Assembly (NCBI RefSeq): GCF_000719775.1
Contig: NZ_JOHR01000026.1
Location: forward strand, 8,864-72,863
Direction of reading: 5' to 3'
Origin: Streptomyces sp. NRRL F-5135
GTDB taxonomy: Bacteria; Actinomycetota; Actinomycetes; Streptomycetales; Streptomycetaceae
Length of the DNA stretch: 64,000 bases
A program made the translations under genes and the position numbers. This document shows positions 1 through 9,159 of this stretch, piece by piece (position 1 is the stretch's first letter; each line of letters starts with the position of its first letter). Under the pieces are notes generated by a model that was not told where the DNA came from, made no database searches, and saw nothing but the letters and a program-made list of their open reading frames with translations.

Positions 1-1445
1 ACGACGACATCGCCCTCCTTCACCTGCTTGAGCAGGATCCGCTCCACGGCCTCCTCCTGCGACTCGCAGACGACGGCCGGGCCCTCGAAGGTCCAGATCG
101 ACTCGTCCACGCCGGCCGTCTTCACCACACAGCCGTCGACGGCGAGGTTGCCCTTGAGCACCGCCAGGCCGCCGTCCTCGGAGTAGGCGTGGGCGATGTC
201 GCGCACACAGCCGTTCGCCGCGTCGGTGTCGAGCGAGTCCCACCGCTCCGACTGGGAGAACGCCTCGGCGGAACGCTTGCAGCCGGGGGCCGCGTGCCAG
301 AGCTCGACGGCCTCCTCGGACGGCGAGCCGCCCCGCACGTCCCAGGTCTCCAGCCAGTCCTTGACGCTCGGCGAGTGGATCGTGTGCACGTCCTCGTTGA
401 GCAGCCCGCCCCGGTACAGCTCGCCGAGGATGGCCGGGATGCCGCCCGCCCGGTGAATGTCCTCCATGTAGTACGTACCGCCGGGAGCGACGTTCGGCGC
501 GACCTTCGCCAGGCAGGGGACGCGGCGCGAGACGGCGTCGATGTCCGCGAGGTCGTAGTCCAGCTCGGCCTCCTGGGCGGCGGCGAGCAGGTGGAGGATG
601 GTGTTGGTCGAGCCGCCCATGGCGATGTCGAGGGCCATGGCGTTGTCGAACGCGGCCCGGCTGCCGATGCTGCGCGGCAGGACGGTGTCGTCGTCCTGCT
701 CGTAGTAGCGCTTGGCGATCTCGACGACGGTCGCGCCCGCCTTCTCGTACAGCGCGCGACGGGCGGTGTGCGTGGCGAGGACCGAGCCGTTGCCGGGCAG
801 GGAGAGGCCCATGGCCTCGGTCAGGCAGTTCATCGAGTTGGCGGTGAACATGCCGGAGCAGGAGCCGCAGGTCGGACAGGCGTTCTCCTCGATACGGAGG
901 ATGTCCTCGTCCGAGACGCTCTCGTTGACGGCGTCGGAGATCGCGTTGATCAGGTCGAGCTTGCGGACCGTACCGTCCACGAGCGTGGCGCGGCCGGCCT
1001 CCATGGGGCCGCCGGAGACGAAGACCGTCGGGATGTTGAGGCGCATCGCGGCCATCAGCATGCCGGGGGTGATCTTGTCGCAGTTGGAGATGCAGATCAG
1101 CGCGTCGGCGCAGTGTGCCTCGACCATGTACTCGACGGAGTCGGCGATCAGGTCGCGGGACGGCAGGGAGTAGAGCATGCCGCCGTGGCCCATGGCGATG
1201 CCGTCGTCCACGGCGATGGTGTTGAACTCGCGCGGCACGGCGCCCGCGGCCTTGATCGCCTCGGAGACGATCCGGCCCACCGGGGCGAGGTGGGTGTGGC
1301 CGGGCACGAACTCCGTGAAGGAGTTGGCGACGGCGACGATCGGCTTGCCGATGTCCTCGCTCGCTACGCCCGAGGCACGCATAAGGGCGCGTGCGCCCGC
1401 CATGTTGCGGCCGTGGGTGACAGTGCGGGACCTCAGCTGGGGCAT
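1..1445 (-). CDS. ilvD: dihydroxy-acid dehydratase (partial, C-terminus off the left edge)
   Basis: Dehydrates dihydroxy acids to 2-keto acids in isoleucine, valine and pantothenate-precursor synthesis, in the cytoplasm. I translated the minus strand from the ATG at 1445 and it stays open to base 1, giving 481 complete codons; the family is usually about 560-620 residues, so roughly the last fifth is missing. Visible family signatures are the Fe-S cysteine segment [12 protein letters not shown] near residue 120, [12 protein letters not shown] near residue 190, and [11 protein letters not shown] further on. The start is supported by an AAGGAG ribosome site 9 nt upstream. The gene stands apart from the TetR gene downstream of its promoter region; a palindrome lies in the 5' region. 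Identification is secure. Confidence 0.96.
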   Translation of the reverse strand, partial: MPQLRSRTVTHGRNMAGARALMRASGVASEDIGKPIVAVANSFTEFVPGHTHLAPVGRIVSEAIKAAGAVPREFNTIAVDDGIAMGHGGMLYSLPSRDLIADSVEYMVEAHCADALICISNCDKITPGMLMAAMRLNIPTVFVSGGPMEAGRATLVDGTVRKLDLINAISDAVNESVSDEDILRIEENACPTCGSCSGMFTANSMNCLTEAMGLSLPGNGSVLATHTARRALYEKAGATVVEIAKRYYEQDDDTVLPRSIGSRAAFDNAMALDIAMGGSTNTILHLLAAAQEAELDYDLADIDAVSRRVPCLAKVAPNVAPGGTYYMEDIHRAGGIPAILGELYRGGLLNEDVHTIHSPSVKDWLETWDVRGGSPSEEAVELWHAAPGCKRSAEAFSQSERWDSLDTDAANGCVRDIAHAYSEDGGLAVLKGNLAVDGCVVKTAGVDESIWTFEGPAVVCESQEEAVERILLKQVKEGDVV

Positions 1446-1511
1446 CGTCGCTCGCTCCTTCAGCGGAAACAAAACTCCTTCGAGCGTACGCCCTGGATCC
1501 AAGATCTGGAC

Positions 1512-1525
1512 ATGCCGTCCGGCAT
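1512..1525. promoter_or_regulatory. palindrome in the ilvD upstream region
   Basis: A perfect inverted repeat, ATGCCG-TC-CGGCAT, lies about 70 bp before the ilvD start and about 110 bp past the end of the TetR gene. Such a short dyad in an otherwise gene-free 190-bp stretch (1446-1634) could be an operator. Its binding protein is unknown; the neighbouring TetR regulator is one candidate by position only. No obvious branched-chain leader peptide is seen before ilvD. Confidence 0.35.
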
Positions 1526-1613
1526 ACGGGATATGTGTTCAGGTTCTGGGCACGGACCCGGGCGCCCGCGGCCCCGGCCCGCCGCACAAGCGTCGGCCGT
1601 CGACCGTTGGCCG

Positions 1614-1641
1614 TCAGGCGTCAGGCGTCAGGCGTCAGCCG
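1614..1641. repeat. 7-bp tandem repeat across the TetR stop codon
   Basis: Four tandem copies of a heptamer (TCAGGCG, the last reading TCAGCCG) run from the non-coding side into the 3' end of the minus-strand TetR gene. The stop codon of that gene (1635-1637) is the first three bases of the last copy. The same kind of stop-associated repeat recurs elsewhere in the window. Confidence 0.85.
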
Positions 1642-2282
1642 TCCGCCTCGGAGCCGGAGTGCGGGTCGGTTCCGGTCAGGTAGCGCTGGAGCGTCGGCGC
1701 CACCTGCGCGATGATCTCCTCCGGGTCCGCCGAGGCCAGCGGCTCCGCCCGGATCACGTACCGCAGGATCGCGATCCCGACCATCTGAGAAGCGGCCAGC
1801 TCGGCGCGGAACGTCGGATCCGGTACGTCCAGCTCCTCCACGACCCGGCTCAGCAGCCTGCGCAGGACGAACGTGCGCAGGACCCCGGCCGCGGCCTCGT
1901 GCGTCAGCGCGGAGCGGATCACCGCCAGCAGCGGGGCCCGCGTGCCCGGGTTCTCCCAGACGCCGATGAAGGTGCGTGCGAGCCGCTCGCCGATGCCCTC
2001 GCGGTCGCCGGCCAGTACGGCGGGCAGGACCAGCGCCGGTTCGAAGGAGACCTCGATGGCGGCGGCGAAGACCTCGTCCTTCGTGCCGTAGTAGTGGTGC
2101 ACGAGCGCCGCGTCGACGCCCGCGGCCTTGGCGATGCCCCGGACGGATGTCTTGTCGTAGCCGCGTTCGGCGAATTCCGCGCGCGCCGCGTCCAGGATGC
2201 GCTGCCGGGCGCTGGGGCCGGTGCCGGTGTCCTCGCGGGAGGGACGGCCGCGGCCCCGGCGGCGCGGAGCCGTACCGTTCAC
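1635..2282 (-). CDS. TetR/AcrR family transcriptional regulator
   Basis: A 215-residue DNA-binding regulator. After a basic N-terminus, residues about 25-75 form the TetR helix-turn-helix: [19 protein letters not shown], then [20 protein letters not shown]. The rest is an alpha-helical ligand and dimerisation domain, with no feature that reveals the ligand. The ATG at 2282 overlaps the stop of the upstream isomerase-like gene as ATGA, so the two are translationally coupled and probably act together. The short heptamer array at its 3' end adds no protein length. Target genes are not evident; ilvD lies downstream but has its own upstream region. Confidence 0.88.
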   Translation of the reverse strand: MNGTAPRRRGRGRPSREDTGTGPSARQRILDAARAEFAERGYDKTSVRGIAKAAGVDAALVHHYYGTKDEVFAAAIEVSFEPALVLPAVLAGDREGIGERLARTFIGVWENPGTRAPLLAVIRSALTHEAAAGVLRTFVLRRLLSRVVEELDVPDPTFRAELAASQMVGIAILRYVIRAEPLASADPEEIIAQVAPTLQRYLTGTDPHSGSEADG

Positions 2283-3628
2283 GACAGGCCCGGGCCGGAC
2301 GGACCGGACGGACCGGAGGATTCGGCGGCCCCGGAGCCCCTCGTGGATCCGGAGGACCCGGAGGAGCCTGAACGGCCGGACGAACCCGAAGAACGCGAAG
2401 GGTTCGAAGATCGCGAAGAGCCGGCGGATGACGAAGAGGATCCCGTAGAGGAGCCGGAAGAGCCCGAGGAGGAGCCCGAAGAGCCCGAAGAGCCCGAGCC
2501 TGAAGCCCCCGAAGGCCCAGCAGGCCCAGCAGGTCCCGCAGGTCCCGCAGGCCCCGCAGGCCCCGCAGGTCCAGGAAGGCCCGACCGGCCCGGGAGACGG
2601 GAGCGAGCGGTACGGGCGGCTCCCGACGCCGCCGACACCGCGCGGGCGGCCCTGGTGCCCCGGCCGCGGCCCCGGCCCGCACCCCGGCCCGCCGTCGCCC
2701 CCGCCGTATCAGCCGCCGACGTATCAGCCGTCGTCGCCGCGTCGGCCGAGGAGGCGGCGGCCGTGGTCCCGGCAGCCGAAGCGGTGGCCGGCGCGGCGGC
2801 GGCCATGACGGACTCGCCGGCCGCCGACGCCGCCAGGTGCAGGCGCGCGAACGCCAGCGCCTCCGCCAGGTCCGCCTCGCGCTCCGCCGCCGACATCGCC
2901 CGCCGCGTGTTGACCTCGATCACCACATGCCCGTCGAACGCGCTCTCCGCGAGCCGCCCCAGCAGCTCCGCGCACGGCTGCGTGCCCCGCCCCGGCACCA
3001 GGTGCTCGTCCTTGCCCGAGCCCCTGCCGTCGGCGAGATGCACGTGTCCCAGCCGGTCCCCCATCCGGTCGATCATGGCCAGGGCGTCGGCGCGGGCGGT
3101 CGCGGTGTGCGAGAGGTCGACGGTGAAGTGCCGGTAGTCGTCCTTCGTGACGTCCCAGTCGGGGGCGTACGCGAGCAGCTCACGGTCCCGGTAGCGCCAC
3201 GGGTACATGTTCTCGACCGCGAATCGCACGTCCGTCTCGCCGGCCATCCGCCATATGCCGCTGACGAAGTCCCGCGCGTACTGGCGCTGCCAGCGGAACG
3301 GCGGATGCACCACCACCGTCGAGGCACCGAGCTTCTCGGCCGCCGCGCGGGCCCGCTGGAGCTTGACCCACGGATCCGTCGACCAGACTCTCTGCGTGAT
3401 CAGCAGACAGGGCGCGTGAACTGCGAGGACCGGCACCTGGTGGTAGTCGGAGAGCCTGCGCAGCGCCTCGATGTCCTGGCTGACCGGATCGGTCCACACC
3501 ATGACCTCGACACCGTCGTACCCCAGGCGCGCGGCGATCTCGAAGGCCGTCGCCGTCGACTCCGGATAGACCGAGGCCGTAGACAGGGCGACCTTCGCTG
3601 CCGGGACGCGCACCACTGGTTCTGCCAC
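2279..3628 (-). CDS. sugar phosphate isomerase/epimerase-like TIM barrel with collagen-like tail
   Basis: Residues about 1-270 look like an AP-endonuclease-2 / xylose-isomerase-like TIM barrel: [10 protein letters not shown], then [29 protein letters not shown] and VIEVNTR, with the His, Glu and Asp residues expected for a divalent metal site. The substrate is not predictable. Residues about 275-449 are low complexity: Ala/Thr/Ser-rich, then Gly-Pro-Ala triplets, then a long Gly-Ser stretch. The tail is encoded by 9-bp DNA repeats and remains in frame up to the stop, which overlaps the TetR start by 4 nt, so it is probably truly translated. The GTG start at 3628 has no ribosome site but has TACGCT 6 nt upstream, a leaderless pattern. 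Confidence 0.82.
   Translation of the reverse strand: MAEPVVRVPAAKVALSTASVYPESTATAFEIAARLGYDGVEVMVWTDPVSQDIEALRRLSDYHQVPVLAVHAPCLLITQRVWSTDPWVKLQRARAAAEKLGASTVVVHPPFRWQRQYARDFVSGIWRMAGETDVRFAVENMYPWRYRDRELLAYAPDWDVTKDDYRHFTVDLSHTATARADALAMIDRMGDRLGHVHLADGRGSGKDEHLVPGRGTQPCAELLGRLAESAFDGHVVIEVNTRRAMSAAEREADLAEALAFARLHLAASAAGESVMAAAAPATASAAGTTAAASSADAATTADTSAADTAGATAGRGAGRGRGRGTRAARAVSAASGAARTARSRLPGRSGLPGPAGPAGPAGPAGPAGPAGPSGASGSGSSGSSGSSSGSSGSSTGSSSSSAGSSRSSNPSRSSGSSGRSGSSGSSGSTRGSGAAESSGPSGPSGPGLS
2521..2574. repeat. 9-bp tandem array coding for collagen-like Gly-Pro-Ala triplets
   Basis: Six near-identical 9-bp units (CAGG[C/T]CC[C/A]G type) in tandem, in frame with the minus-strand isomerase-like gene, encode Gly-Pro-Ala repeats. 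Degenerate copies extend on both sides (about 2450-2520), where GAAGAGCCC-type units encode the Gly-Ser segment. Length polymorphism between strains would be expected. Confidence 0.9.
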
Positions 3629-3634
3629 GGGGAC

Positions 3635-3640
3635 AGCGTA
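3635..3640 (-). promoter_or_regulatory. -10 element for a leaderless transcript
   Basis: On the minus strand TACGCT lies 6 nt before the GTG start of the isomerase-like gene, in the 22-nt gap after the ppx/gppA stop. This matches the TANNNT spacing seen before leaderless actinobacterial genes. No clear -35 element was identified. Confidence 0.45.
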
Positions 3641-3650
3641 CGGGCCCCAG

Positions 3651-4583
3651 CTAGCTCGTAGGGAGTTGATCGAGACGACGGAGGATGACCCCCTCGCGCA
3701 GCGCCCAGGGACAGATCTCCAGCGTCTCGACGCCGAAGAGGTCCATCGCCGCCTCCGCCACCAGCGCTCCCGCCAGCAGTTGTGCCGATCGTCCCGCCGA
3801 TACGCCGGGCAGCTCCGCGCGCCGCTCGGCGGGCATCGCGGCGAGCCTGGACACCCACTCCTCCAGTGATGTACGACTCAGTTCGCGCTGTACGTAGGGG
3901 CCGTCGGCGGAGCGGGCGGCACCGGTGAGGCGGGCCAGCTGCCGGAAGGTCTTGGACGTCGCCACGACGTGGTCGGGGGAGCCGAACCGCGCGAACTCCC
4001 CGACCGTACGGGCGATCTCGGCGCGCACGTGCCGGCGCAGCGCCCGTACGTCTATCGGGTCGGGCGGATCGCCGGGCAGCCAGCCCGCGGTGAGCCGGCC
4101 CGCGCCCAGCGGCAGGGACACGGCCGCGTCCGGCTCCTCGTCGATGCCGTACGCGATCTCCAGCGAACCGCCGCCGATGTCCACGACCAGCAGTTTCCCC
4201 GCGGACCAGCCGAACCAGCGGCGGGCGGCGAGGAAGGTCAGCCGGGCCTCCTGCTCGCCGGTGAGGACTTCGAGGTCGACGCCGGTCTCGCTCTTGACCC
4301 GGCCGAGCACCTGATCGGCGTTGGTGGCCTCCCGTACGGCGGAGGTGGCGAACGGCAGCACCGCCTCGCAGCCCTTGTCCTCCGCCGCCTGGAGGGCGTC
4401 GGCGATCGTGGACACCAGCCGGTCGACCCCGTCGGGTCCTATGGCGCCGTTCTCGTCCAGCAGCTCGGCGAGCCTGAGCTCCGCCTTGTGCGAGTGCGCG
4501 GGCAGCGGGCAGGCGCCGCGGTGGGCGTCGACCGCGAGCAGGTGGACGGTGTTCGAACCGACGTCGAGGACTCCGAGTCTCAT
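3651..4583 (-). CDS. Ppx/GppA family exopolyphosphatase / pppGpp phosphohydrolase
   Basis: A 310-residue cytoplasmic phosphatase of the ASKHA fold that hydrolyses polyphosphate or guanosine pentaphosphate. It begins [16 protein letters not shown], the phosphate-1 loop. [14 protein letters not shown] near residue 135 is the phosphate-2 loop. The length matches short actinobacterial Ppx/GppA proteins lacking the C-terminal HD domain. The reading frame extends upstream of 4583, but the family begins at this Met, and TAGCGT (4591-4596, minus strand) is 7 nt upstream, indicating a leaderless mRNA. It diverges from the gene at 4625. Whether polyphosphate or pppGpp is the physiological substrate cannot be told from sequence. 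Confidence 0.93.
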   Translation of the reverse strand: MRLGVLDVGSNTVHLLAVDAHRGACPLPAHSHKAELRLAELLDENGAIGPDGVDRLVSTIADALQAAEDKGCEAVLPFATSAVREATNADQVLGRVKSETGVDLEVLTGEQEARLTFLAARRWFGWSAGKLLVVDIGGGSLEIAYGIDEEPDAAVSLPLGAGRLTAGWLPGDPPDPIDVRALRRHVRAEIARTVGEFARFGSPDHVVATSKTFRQLARLTGAARSADGPYVQRELSRTSLEEWVSRLAAMPAERRAELPGVSAGRSAQLLAGALVAEAAMDLFGVETLEICPWALREGVILRRLDQLPTS

Positions 4584-4590
4584 GAACCGA

Positions 4591-4617
4591 ACGCTACTGC
4601 GGTGACACGCATACGCT
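4591..4617. promoter_or_regulatory. divergent promoters, both of leaderless type
   Basis: The 41-bp gap between two divergent genes contains TAGCGT on the minus strand (4591-4596, 7 nt before the ppx/gppA ATG) and TACGCT on the plus strand (4612-4617, 7 nt before the GTG at 4625). Neither start has a Shine-Dalgarno sequence. The two -10 elements are so close that the two promoters probably interfere with each other. Confidence 0.5.
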
Positions 4618-4624
4618 GGGACCC

Positions 4625-5566
4625 GTGCCAAAGACGAAAAAGGCGAAGCAGGACAAAGCCAAGGACCCCAAGAAGCAGGACCGCCGCCGGAAGGCCGAGG
4701 AGGTGGTGATCGGCATCGTGCTGGACGACGCTTCCGACGCACCCGGTGCGTCCGACGCGTCCAGTACGTCCGGTCCGCCCGGCGGATGGGACGAGTCCGA
4801 CGAGAAGGGGATCGACTTCGCGCGCGCCTGGGTCGAGTTCCCTGACCCCGCCGACGACGAACAGGTCTTCCGCTGCGACCTGACGTGGCTCACCTCGCGC
4901 TGGAGCTGCGTCTTCGGCAGCGGCTGCCAGGGCATCCAGGCCGGCCGCGCCGACGACGGCTGCTGCACGCTGGGCGCGCACTTCTCGGACGAGGAGGACG
5001 AGGAGCGGGTCGCGGGGCACGTCGCCCGGCTCACGCCGGAGCTCTGGCAGTTCCATGACGTGGGGACGGCCACGGGCTGGACACAGATCGACGAGGAGGA
5101 CGGCGAGCGTCAGACGCGTCGCTGGAACGGCTCGTGCATCTTCCAGAACAGGCCGGGTTTCGCCGGCGGTGCGGGATGCGCGCTGCACATCCTTGCGCTG
5201 CGCGAGGGGCGCGAGCCGCTGGAGACGAAGCCGGACGTCTGCTGGCAGCTGCCGGTGCGGCGTTCGTACGACTGGATCGAGCGGCCCGACGACACGCGTG
5301 TCCTCCAGGTCACCATCGGGGAGTACGACCGGCGGGGCTGGGGGCCGGGCGGCCACGATCTGCACTGGTGGTGCACGTCGGCGACCTCGGCGCACGGGGC
5401 TGGCGAGCCGGTGTTCCGTACGTACCGGCCCGAGCTGACGGAGCTGATGGGCAAGGAGGCGTACGACGTGCTCGTCGGGCTGTGCGAACAGCGGCTGGCG
5501 AGCACGCTGCCGCTGGTGGCGCCGCATCCGGCGGATCCTCCGGCGGGCCCTTCGGCGGGCGGCTGA
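4625..5566 (+). CDS. conserved Cys-rich protein, possibly metal-binding (YkgJ/DUF3109-like layout)
   Basis: A 313-residue soluble protein of unknown function. The N-terminus is a lysine-rich charged segment (first ~25 residues) followed by an Asp/Ser/Pro-rich stretch. The centre carries conserved-looking cysteines: FRCDLTW, then [32 protein letters not shown] and [10 protein letters not shown]. The order CALH..LA..G..KP..CW..PVR resembles the Cys-cluster proteins thought to chelate zinc or iron; that similarity is my recollection, not a search. The start is a GTG with TACGCT 7 nt upstream and no ribosome site. It converges on the BACON-protein gene across a terminator. Confidence 0.72.
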   Translation: MPKTKKAKQDKAKDPKKQDRRRKAEEVVIGIVLDDASDAPGASDASSTSGPPGGWDESDEKGIDFARAWVEFPDPADDEQVFRCDLTWLTSRWSCVFGSGCQGIQAGRADDGCCTLGAHFSDEEDEERVAGHVARLTPELWQFHDVGTATGWTQIDEEDGERQTRRWNGSCIFQNRPGFAGGAGCALHILALREGREPLETKPDVCWQLPVRRSYDWIERPDDTRVLQVTIGEYDRRGWGPGGHDLHWWCTSATSAHGAGEPVFRTYRPELTELMGKEAYDVLVGLCEQRLASTLPLVAPHPADPPAGPSAGG

Positions 5567-5610
5567 CGCGCGGCGGGCGGGCCGCACGGTACGGGCCCGG
5601 GCGGGCGGTA

Positions 5611-5635
5611 CGGACGGGTCCGGCGGACCCGTCCG
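5611..5635. terminator. bidirectional stem-loop terminator
   Basis: A perfect 11-bp inverted repeat (CGGACGGGTCC / GGACCCGTCCG) with a 3-nt GGC loop lies between the convergent genes ending at 5566 and 5664. There is no U-tract, as is common for Streptomyces terminators. Confidence 0.65.
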
Positions 5636-5663
5636 GACGCGCCGGGAGACCGCGGTCACCGGA

Positions 5664-7448
5664 TCATCTCCCGTGACCGGGAGGTTCGACGGGATCCGGG
5701 CGACCGGAACGGCCCGGGTGGCCGGTGTGGCCCGGGTGCGATGGATGCGGTCGGGCCAGGGCCGGGGGCTTGCTGCCGTAGCCGTAGATCTTCACCAGTG
5801 AACCGGCCGGGTACAGCGCGATCCGCGCGCTCCAGGGGCCGGAGGGCTCCCGCCGGTGGTCCACGGCGGCCCGGACGGCGGTGGTGTCGCCGGGCGTGAG
5901 CGTGCCGTAGTGGCGGTTCAGCGCGAGCCAGGGCGCGGTGGTCCCGGCGGTCCAGGAGACGGGTTCGCCACCCGCGGCCTTGAGGGTGATGACGGTGGTG
6001 TCCCCGGTGGACCACGCCTCGGTGGCGATCCGGCCGGAGGACGGGTGCGACGAGCGTGACGGGTGAGCCGGGTGAGCCGGGTGCGTACCGTCGTTGACGA
6101 CCTCGACCGAGAGTTCCGGGGCCCGGCCGGGGCCGAAACCGGGGCGGTCCAGGACATGGCCGGCGTTGCCGGCGTTCTCGTAGTGCTCGGAGCGCCCGTG
6201 CGGCGGCCCCTCGCTGAGCACGGGCGGCCCCCCGGACGCGGCGCTGACCGAGAGCCCTCCGTGGCTCTCCCCCGGGACGGGCGCGCCCCGGTGGGCGGCC
6301 CAGAGGGCGAGCACGGGAGCCGCGACGACGGTCGCGACGACGGTGGTCGTCACCGCCCTGGCCCGGATCCTCTCCCGCCGGGCGGCCCGGTCCTTGGGGT
6401 CCAGGGGGAACCCGTTCCGCCCGAACCGCGGCGCCGCCGAGCGGGCCCGGGGGACGTGCGCCATGGCGGTGTACGTGGCCGTCCGCTCCGCCCGGACCAG
6501 CGGGAGTCCGGTGGCCGCGGCGCTCCGCGCGACGGCCCGGACGGCGTTGACGTCCCGGGCGACGCCGAGGTCCCGGGCGGCGTTGACGTCCCGGTCCGGG
6601 CCCTCGTGCGCCTGCGCCACGTAGGAGCCCGGCCAGGGGCCCGCCGCTTCGGCGCGTTCGGCGGCGCGGCGGCAGCGCGGGCAGTCGTCCACGTGGCGGA
6701 CCAGCTCACGGCGGAGCGCGGACGAGAGCAGCGCCCGCCGGCCACCGGTCAGCCGCTCGACCGACGGGCAGTCGCCCGTGTCCGCCACGGCGAGCACGGC
6801 CCGCGTCCGGTCGACCTCGCAGGTGGCGGAGGCGAGCAGGTCGCGCGCCGCCGTCGGCTCCATCGACAGCACGGCCGCGATGTCGCCGGGGCCCAGCCGG
6901 TGACGGACCGCCAGCTCCAGCGCCTCGCGCTGCTCCGGGGTCGTACCCGCCGCCTCGGGCCAGGCCAGCAGGGCGAGTTCACGGCGACGGCGCTCGGCGG
7001 TCTCCGGGGAGACCCCGGCCTCCGGCGCCCCGGCCCCGGCCTCCGGCGCCCCCGCCGCGGGCTCCGGAGTGCGGCCGCTCGCGTGCGCGCCCCCACGGTT
7101 CGTACCCCCGCGGCTCACGCCCCCACGGCCCGCGCGCCGTCGGGTGAGCCGGCGCAGACACGCCCACCGGGCGAGCGCGTACAGCCACACCTTGCGTTCC
7201 CCCGCGCCCGAAGGGCACCGCCCGTGCTGCCGTTCGGCGACGGACAGCACCTCGCCGAGCACCTCCGTCGCCGCGTCGTGGTCGCGGAGTACGGAGAGGC
7301 AGTAGGTGAACAGGCCGTCCAGATACGGCTCGTACCGCTCGAATCGCTCGTACCGCGCCGGAGGGCGCTTTGCCGCCGGTCGGGGCGCACGACAGAAGAC
7401 ACGGTGTGCGCCGGGGTTGTGCGGGGAGGTCTCGGGGCTGCGGCTCAT
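5664..7448 (-). CDS. sigma-like / zinc-finger anti-sigma-like / BACON-domain membrane protein
   Basis: A 594-residue multidomain protein. Residues ~35-102 resemble sigma-70 region 2 (YEPYLDGLFTYCLSVL, then RKVWLYALARWACLRRL). Residues ~165-220 resemble region 4 (TPEQREALELAVRHRLG, then DIAAVLSMEPTAARDLL). Residues ~235-265 carry an HVDDCPRC element, the H-x3-C-x2-C of zinc-binding anti-sigma domains. A single membrane span is at ~362-385. The extracellular part (~470-565) reads like a BACON domain: WLALNRHYGTLTPGDTT. Pro/Ala/Gly linkers join the parts. I prefer the ATG at 7448; an in-frame GTG at 7487 overlaps a tiny upstream ORF. Such a fusion would link an outside sensor to a sigma-like module, but the DNA-binding residues may be degenerate and the role is unknown. 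Confidence 0.78.
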   Translation of the reverse strand: MSRSPETSPHNPGAHRVFCRAPRPAAKRPPARYERFERYEPYLDGLFTYCLSVLRDHDAATEVLGEVLSVAERQHGRCPSGAGERKVWLYALARWACLRRLTRRRAGRGGVSRGGTNRGGAHASGRTPEPAAGAPEAGAGAPEAGVSPETAERRRRELALLAWPEAAGTTPEQREALELAVRHRLGPGDIAAVLSMEPTAARDLLASATCEVDRTRAVLAVADTGDCPSVERLTGGRRALLSSALRRELVRHVDDCPRCRRAAERAEAAGPWPGSYVAQAHEGPDRDVNAARDLGVARDVNAVRAVARSAAATGLPLVRAERTATYTAMAHVPRARSAAPRFGRNGFPLDPKDRAARRERIRARAVTTTVVATVVAAPVLALWAAHRGAPVPGESHGGLSVSAASGGPPVLSEGPPHGRSEHYENAGNAGHVLDRPGFGPGRAPELSVEVVNDGTHPAHPAHPSRSSHPSSGRIATEAWSTGDTTVITLKAAGGEPVSWTAGTTAPWLALNRHYGTLTPGDTTAVRAAVDHRREPSGPWSARIALYPAGSLVKIYGYGSKPPALARPHPSHPGHTGHPGRSGRPDPVEPPGHGR

Positions 7449-7464
7449 CACCCGGCGACGGTAG

Positions 7465-7500
7465 TCAGGCCGGTCCGCACCCTTCACACCGCTTGAGCAT
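7465..7500 (-). CDS. possible 11-codon upstream ORF before the BACON-domain gene
   Basis: On the minus strand an ATG at 7500 opens an 11-codon frame ending in TGA at 7465, just before the preferred BACON-gene start (7448). It has the best ribosome site of the region, AAGGAG with a 5-nt spacer, whereas neither candidate start of the large gene has a good one. It may be a leader peptide that controls or reinitiates translation, or it may mark the wrong frame of the true start. Weak evidence. Confidence 0.25.
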   Translation of the reverse strand: MLKRCEGCGPA

Positions 7501-7641
7501 ATTTACTCCTTACGGGTGAATGTATCCCCCGAAAGAGAACAGAAATCCCGCGATCCGGGGGGTTTTGGCAGCACTCCGAGTGGTAAAGGCAGCATGCGCC
7601 ACATGAGTCGCCAGTCGGTCACCACGCGGTTCACCCCGGCG

Positions 7642-7677
7642 CACCACTCGGCTCACCACGGGGCTCACCACGCGGCT
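7642..7677. repeat. 12-bp tandem repeat upstream of radA
   Basis: Three tandem 12-bp units of the form CACCAC-N3-GGCT or close variants (CACCACTCGGCT, CACCACGGGGCT, CACCACGCGGCT) lie 72-108 bp before the radA ATG. If translated in the radA frame they would give His-His-x-Ala repeats, but the RadA family starts downstream. Confidence 0.8.
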
Positions 7678-7749
7678 CGCCGCACCCGACGGGACCGGCC
7701 GGGGCGGGCGAGCGCCCCGGGTGTCAGTGGCCCCCTATACGGTGACGCC

Positions 7750-9159
7750 ATGGCTGCCCGTACGAAATCCGCCAAGGACCGGCCGTCCTACCGCTGTACC
7801 GAATGCGGCTGGACGACCGCCAAATGGCTCGGCCGCTGCCCCGAGTGCCACGCGTGGGGCACGGTCGAGGAGTACGGCGCGCCCGCCGTGCGGACGACCT
7901 CCGCCGGCCGGGTCTCCGCCGCCGCGCTCCCCATCGCCCAGGTCGACGTCCGCACGGCCACGGCCCGGTCCACCGGGGTCGACGAGCTGGACCGTGTGCT
8001 CGGCGGCGGTCTGGTGCCCGGGGCGGTGGTGCTGCTCGCGGGCGAGCCGGGCGTCGGCAAGTCGACGCTGCTGCTCGACGTCGCGGCGAAGGCGGCGAGC
8101 GACGAGCACCGCACGCTGTACGTGACGGGCGAGGAGTCCGCCAGCCAGGTGCGGCTGCGCGCCGACCGCATCGGCGCCATCCACGACCACCTCTACCTCG
8201 CGGCCGAGACGGACCTCTCCGCCGTCCTCGGCCATCTCGACGCGGTCAAGCCGTCGCTGCTGATCATGGACTCCGTACAGACCGTCGCCTCTCCCGAGAT
8301 CGACGGCGCGCCGGGCGGGATGGCCCAGGTCAGGGAGGTCGCGGGCGCGCTCATCCGGGCCTCCAAGGAGCGCGGGATGGCCACGCTGCTGGTGGGCCAC
8401 GTCACCAAGGACGGCGCGATCGCGGGCCCCCGCCTGCTCGAACACCTGGTGGATGTCGTGCTCTCCTTCGAGGGCGACCGGCACGCCCGGCTGCGGCTCG
8501 TCCGGGGCGTCAAGAACCGGTTCGGCGCGACCGACGAGGTCGGCTGCTTCGAGCTGCACGACGAGGGGATCACCGGGCTCGCCGATCCCTCGGGGCTCTT
8601 CCTGACCAGGCGTGACGAGCCGGTGCCCGGCACCTGTCTGACGGTGACGCTCGAAGGGCGGCGTCCGCTGGTGGCCGAGGTGCAGGCGCTGACCGTCGAT
8701 TCACAGATCCCCTCCCCCCGGCGGACGACCTCCGGTCTGGAGACCTCACGCGTCTCGATGATGCTCGCCGTGCTGGAGCAGCGCGGCCGCATCAGCGCGC
8801 TCGGCAAGCGCGACATCTACAGCGCGACGGTCGGCGGTGTGAAGCTCTCCGAGCCCGCCGCCGACCTGGCGGTGGCGCTCGCGCTGGCCTCCGCCGCCAG
8901 TGACACCCCCCTGCCGAAGAATCTGGTCGCGATCGGCGAGGTGGGACTCGCGGGCGAGGTCAGAAGGGTCACGGGCGTGCAGCGCAGGCTCGCCGAGGCG
9001 CACCGGCTGGGCTTCACCCAGGCCCTCGTGCCGACCGACCCGGGCAAAGTCCCGGCCGGTATGAAGGTCACGGAAGTCGCCGACATGGGCGATGCTCTGA
9101 GGGTCCTGCCGCGCCGGGGTCGTGCGGACGCCCCACGGGAGGACGGCGTGCGCCGGTAG
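7750..9159 (+). CDS. radA: DNA repair protein RadA/Sms
   Basis: A 469-residue ATP-dependent branch-migration protein acting in recombination intermediates. Residues ~14-33 hold the four-cysteine zinc finger (CTECG, then CPECH). Walker A is [10 protein letters not shown] near residue 97. The RadA-specific KNRFG motif is in [13 protein letters not shown], and the C-terminal third is the Lon-protease-like domain (AVGG-type [11 protein letters not shown]). The frame is open 78 codons further upstream, but the family begins with the zinc finger at this ATG. disA follows 44 bp downstream, and radA-disA linkage is well known in Gram-positives. Confidence 0.96.
   Translation: MAARTKSAKDRPSYRCTECGWTTAKWLGRCPECHAWGTVEEYGAPAVRTTSAGRVSAAALPIAQVDVRTATARSTGVDELDRVLGGGLVPGAVVLLAGEPGVGKSTLLLDVAAKAASDEHRTLYVTGEESASQVRLRADRIGAIHDHLYLAAETDLSAVLGHLDAVKPSLLIMDSVQTVASPEIDGAPGGMAQVREVAGALIRASKERGMATLLVGHVTKDGAIAGPRLLEHLVDVVLSFEGDRHARLRLVRGVKNRFGATDEVGCFELHDEGITGLADPSGLFLTRRDEPVPGTCLTVTLEGRRPLVAEVQALTVDSQIPSPRRTTSGLETSRVSMMLAVLEQRGRISALGKRDIYSATVGGVKLSEPAADLAVALALASAASDTPLPKNLVAIGEVGLAGEVRRVTGVQRRLAEAHRLGFTQALVPTDPGKVPAGMKVTEVADMGDALRVLPRRGRADAPREDGVRR

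Larger units (their letters stand above)
7449..7749. other. intergenic region between the BACON gene and radA
   Basis: A 301-bp divergent region. It contains the small upstream ORF on the minus strand (7465-7500), an AT-richer spot around 7498-7520, the 12-bp array at 7642-7677, and TATACG at 7736-7741, which lies 8 nt before the radA ATG and may be its -10 element (leaderless). The plus-strand frame is open from 7516, but that segment does not look like RadA. Confidence 0.6.

Noticed and set aside
189..3137. 982-codon plus-strand open frame
   Set aside because: It is antisense to ilvD, the TetR gene and the isomerase gene, which have clear homology; high-GC third-position bias keeps antisense frames open.
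4584..4742. 53-codon N-terminal extension of the Ppx/GppA protein
   Set aside because: It would overlap the divergent Cys-rich gene; the family begins at [11 protein letters not shown] and a -10 element lies in between.
7516..7749. 78-codon N-terminal extension of RadA with His-rich repeats
   Set aside because: The RadA family begins at the zinc finger just after the ATG at 7750, and TATACG lies right before that ATG.
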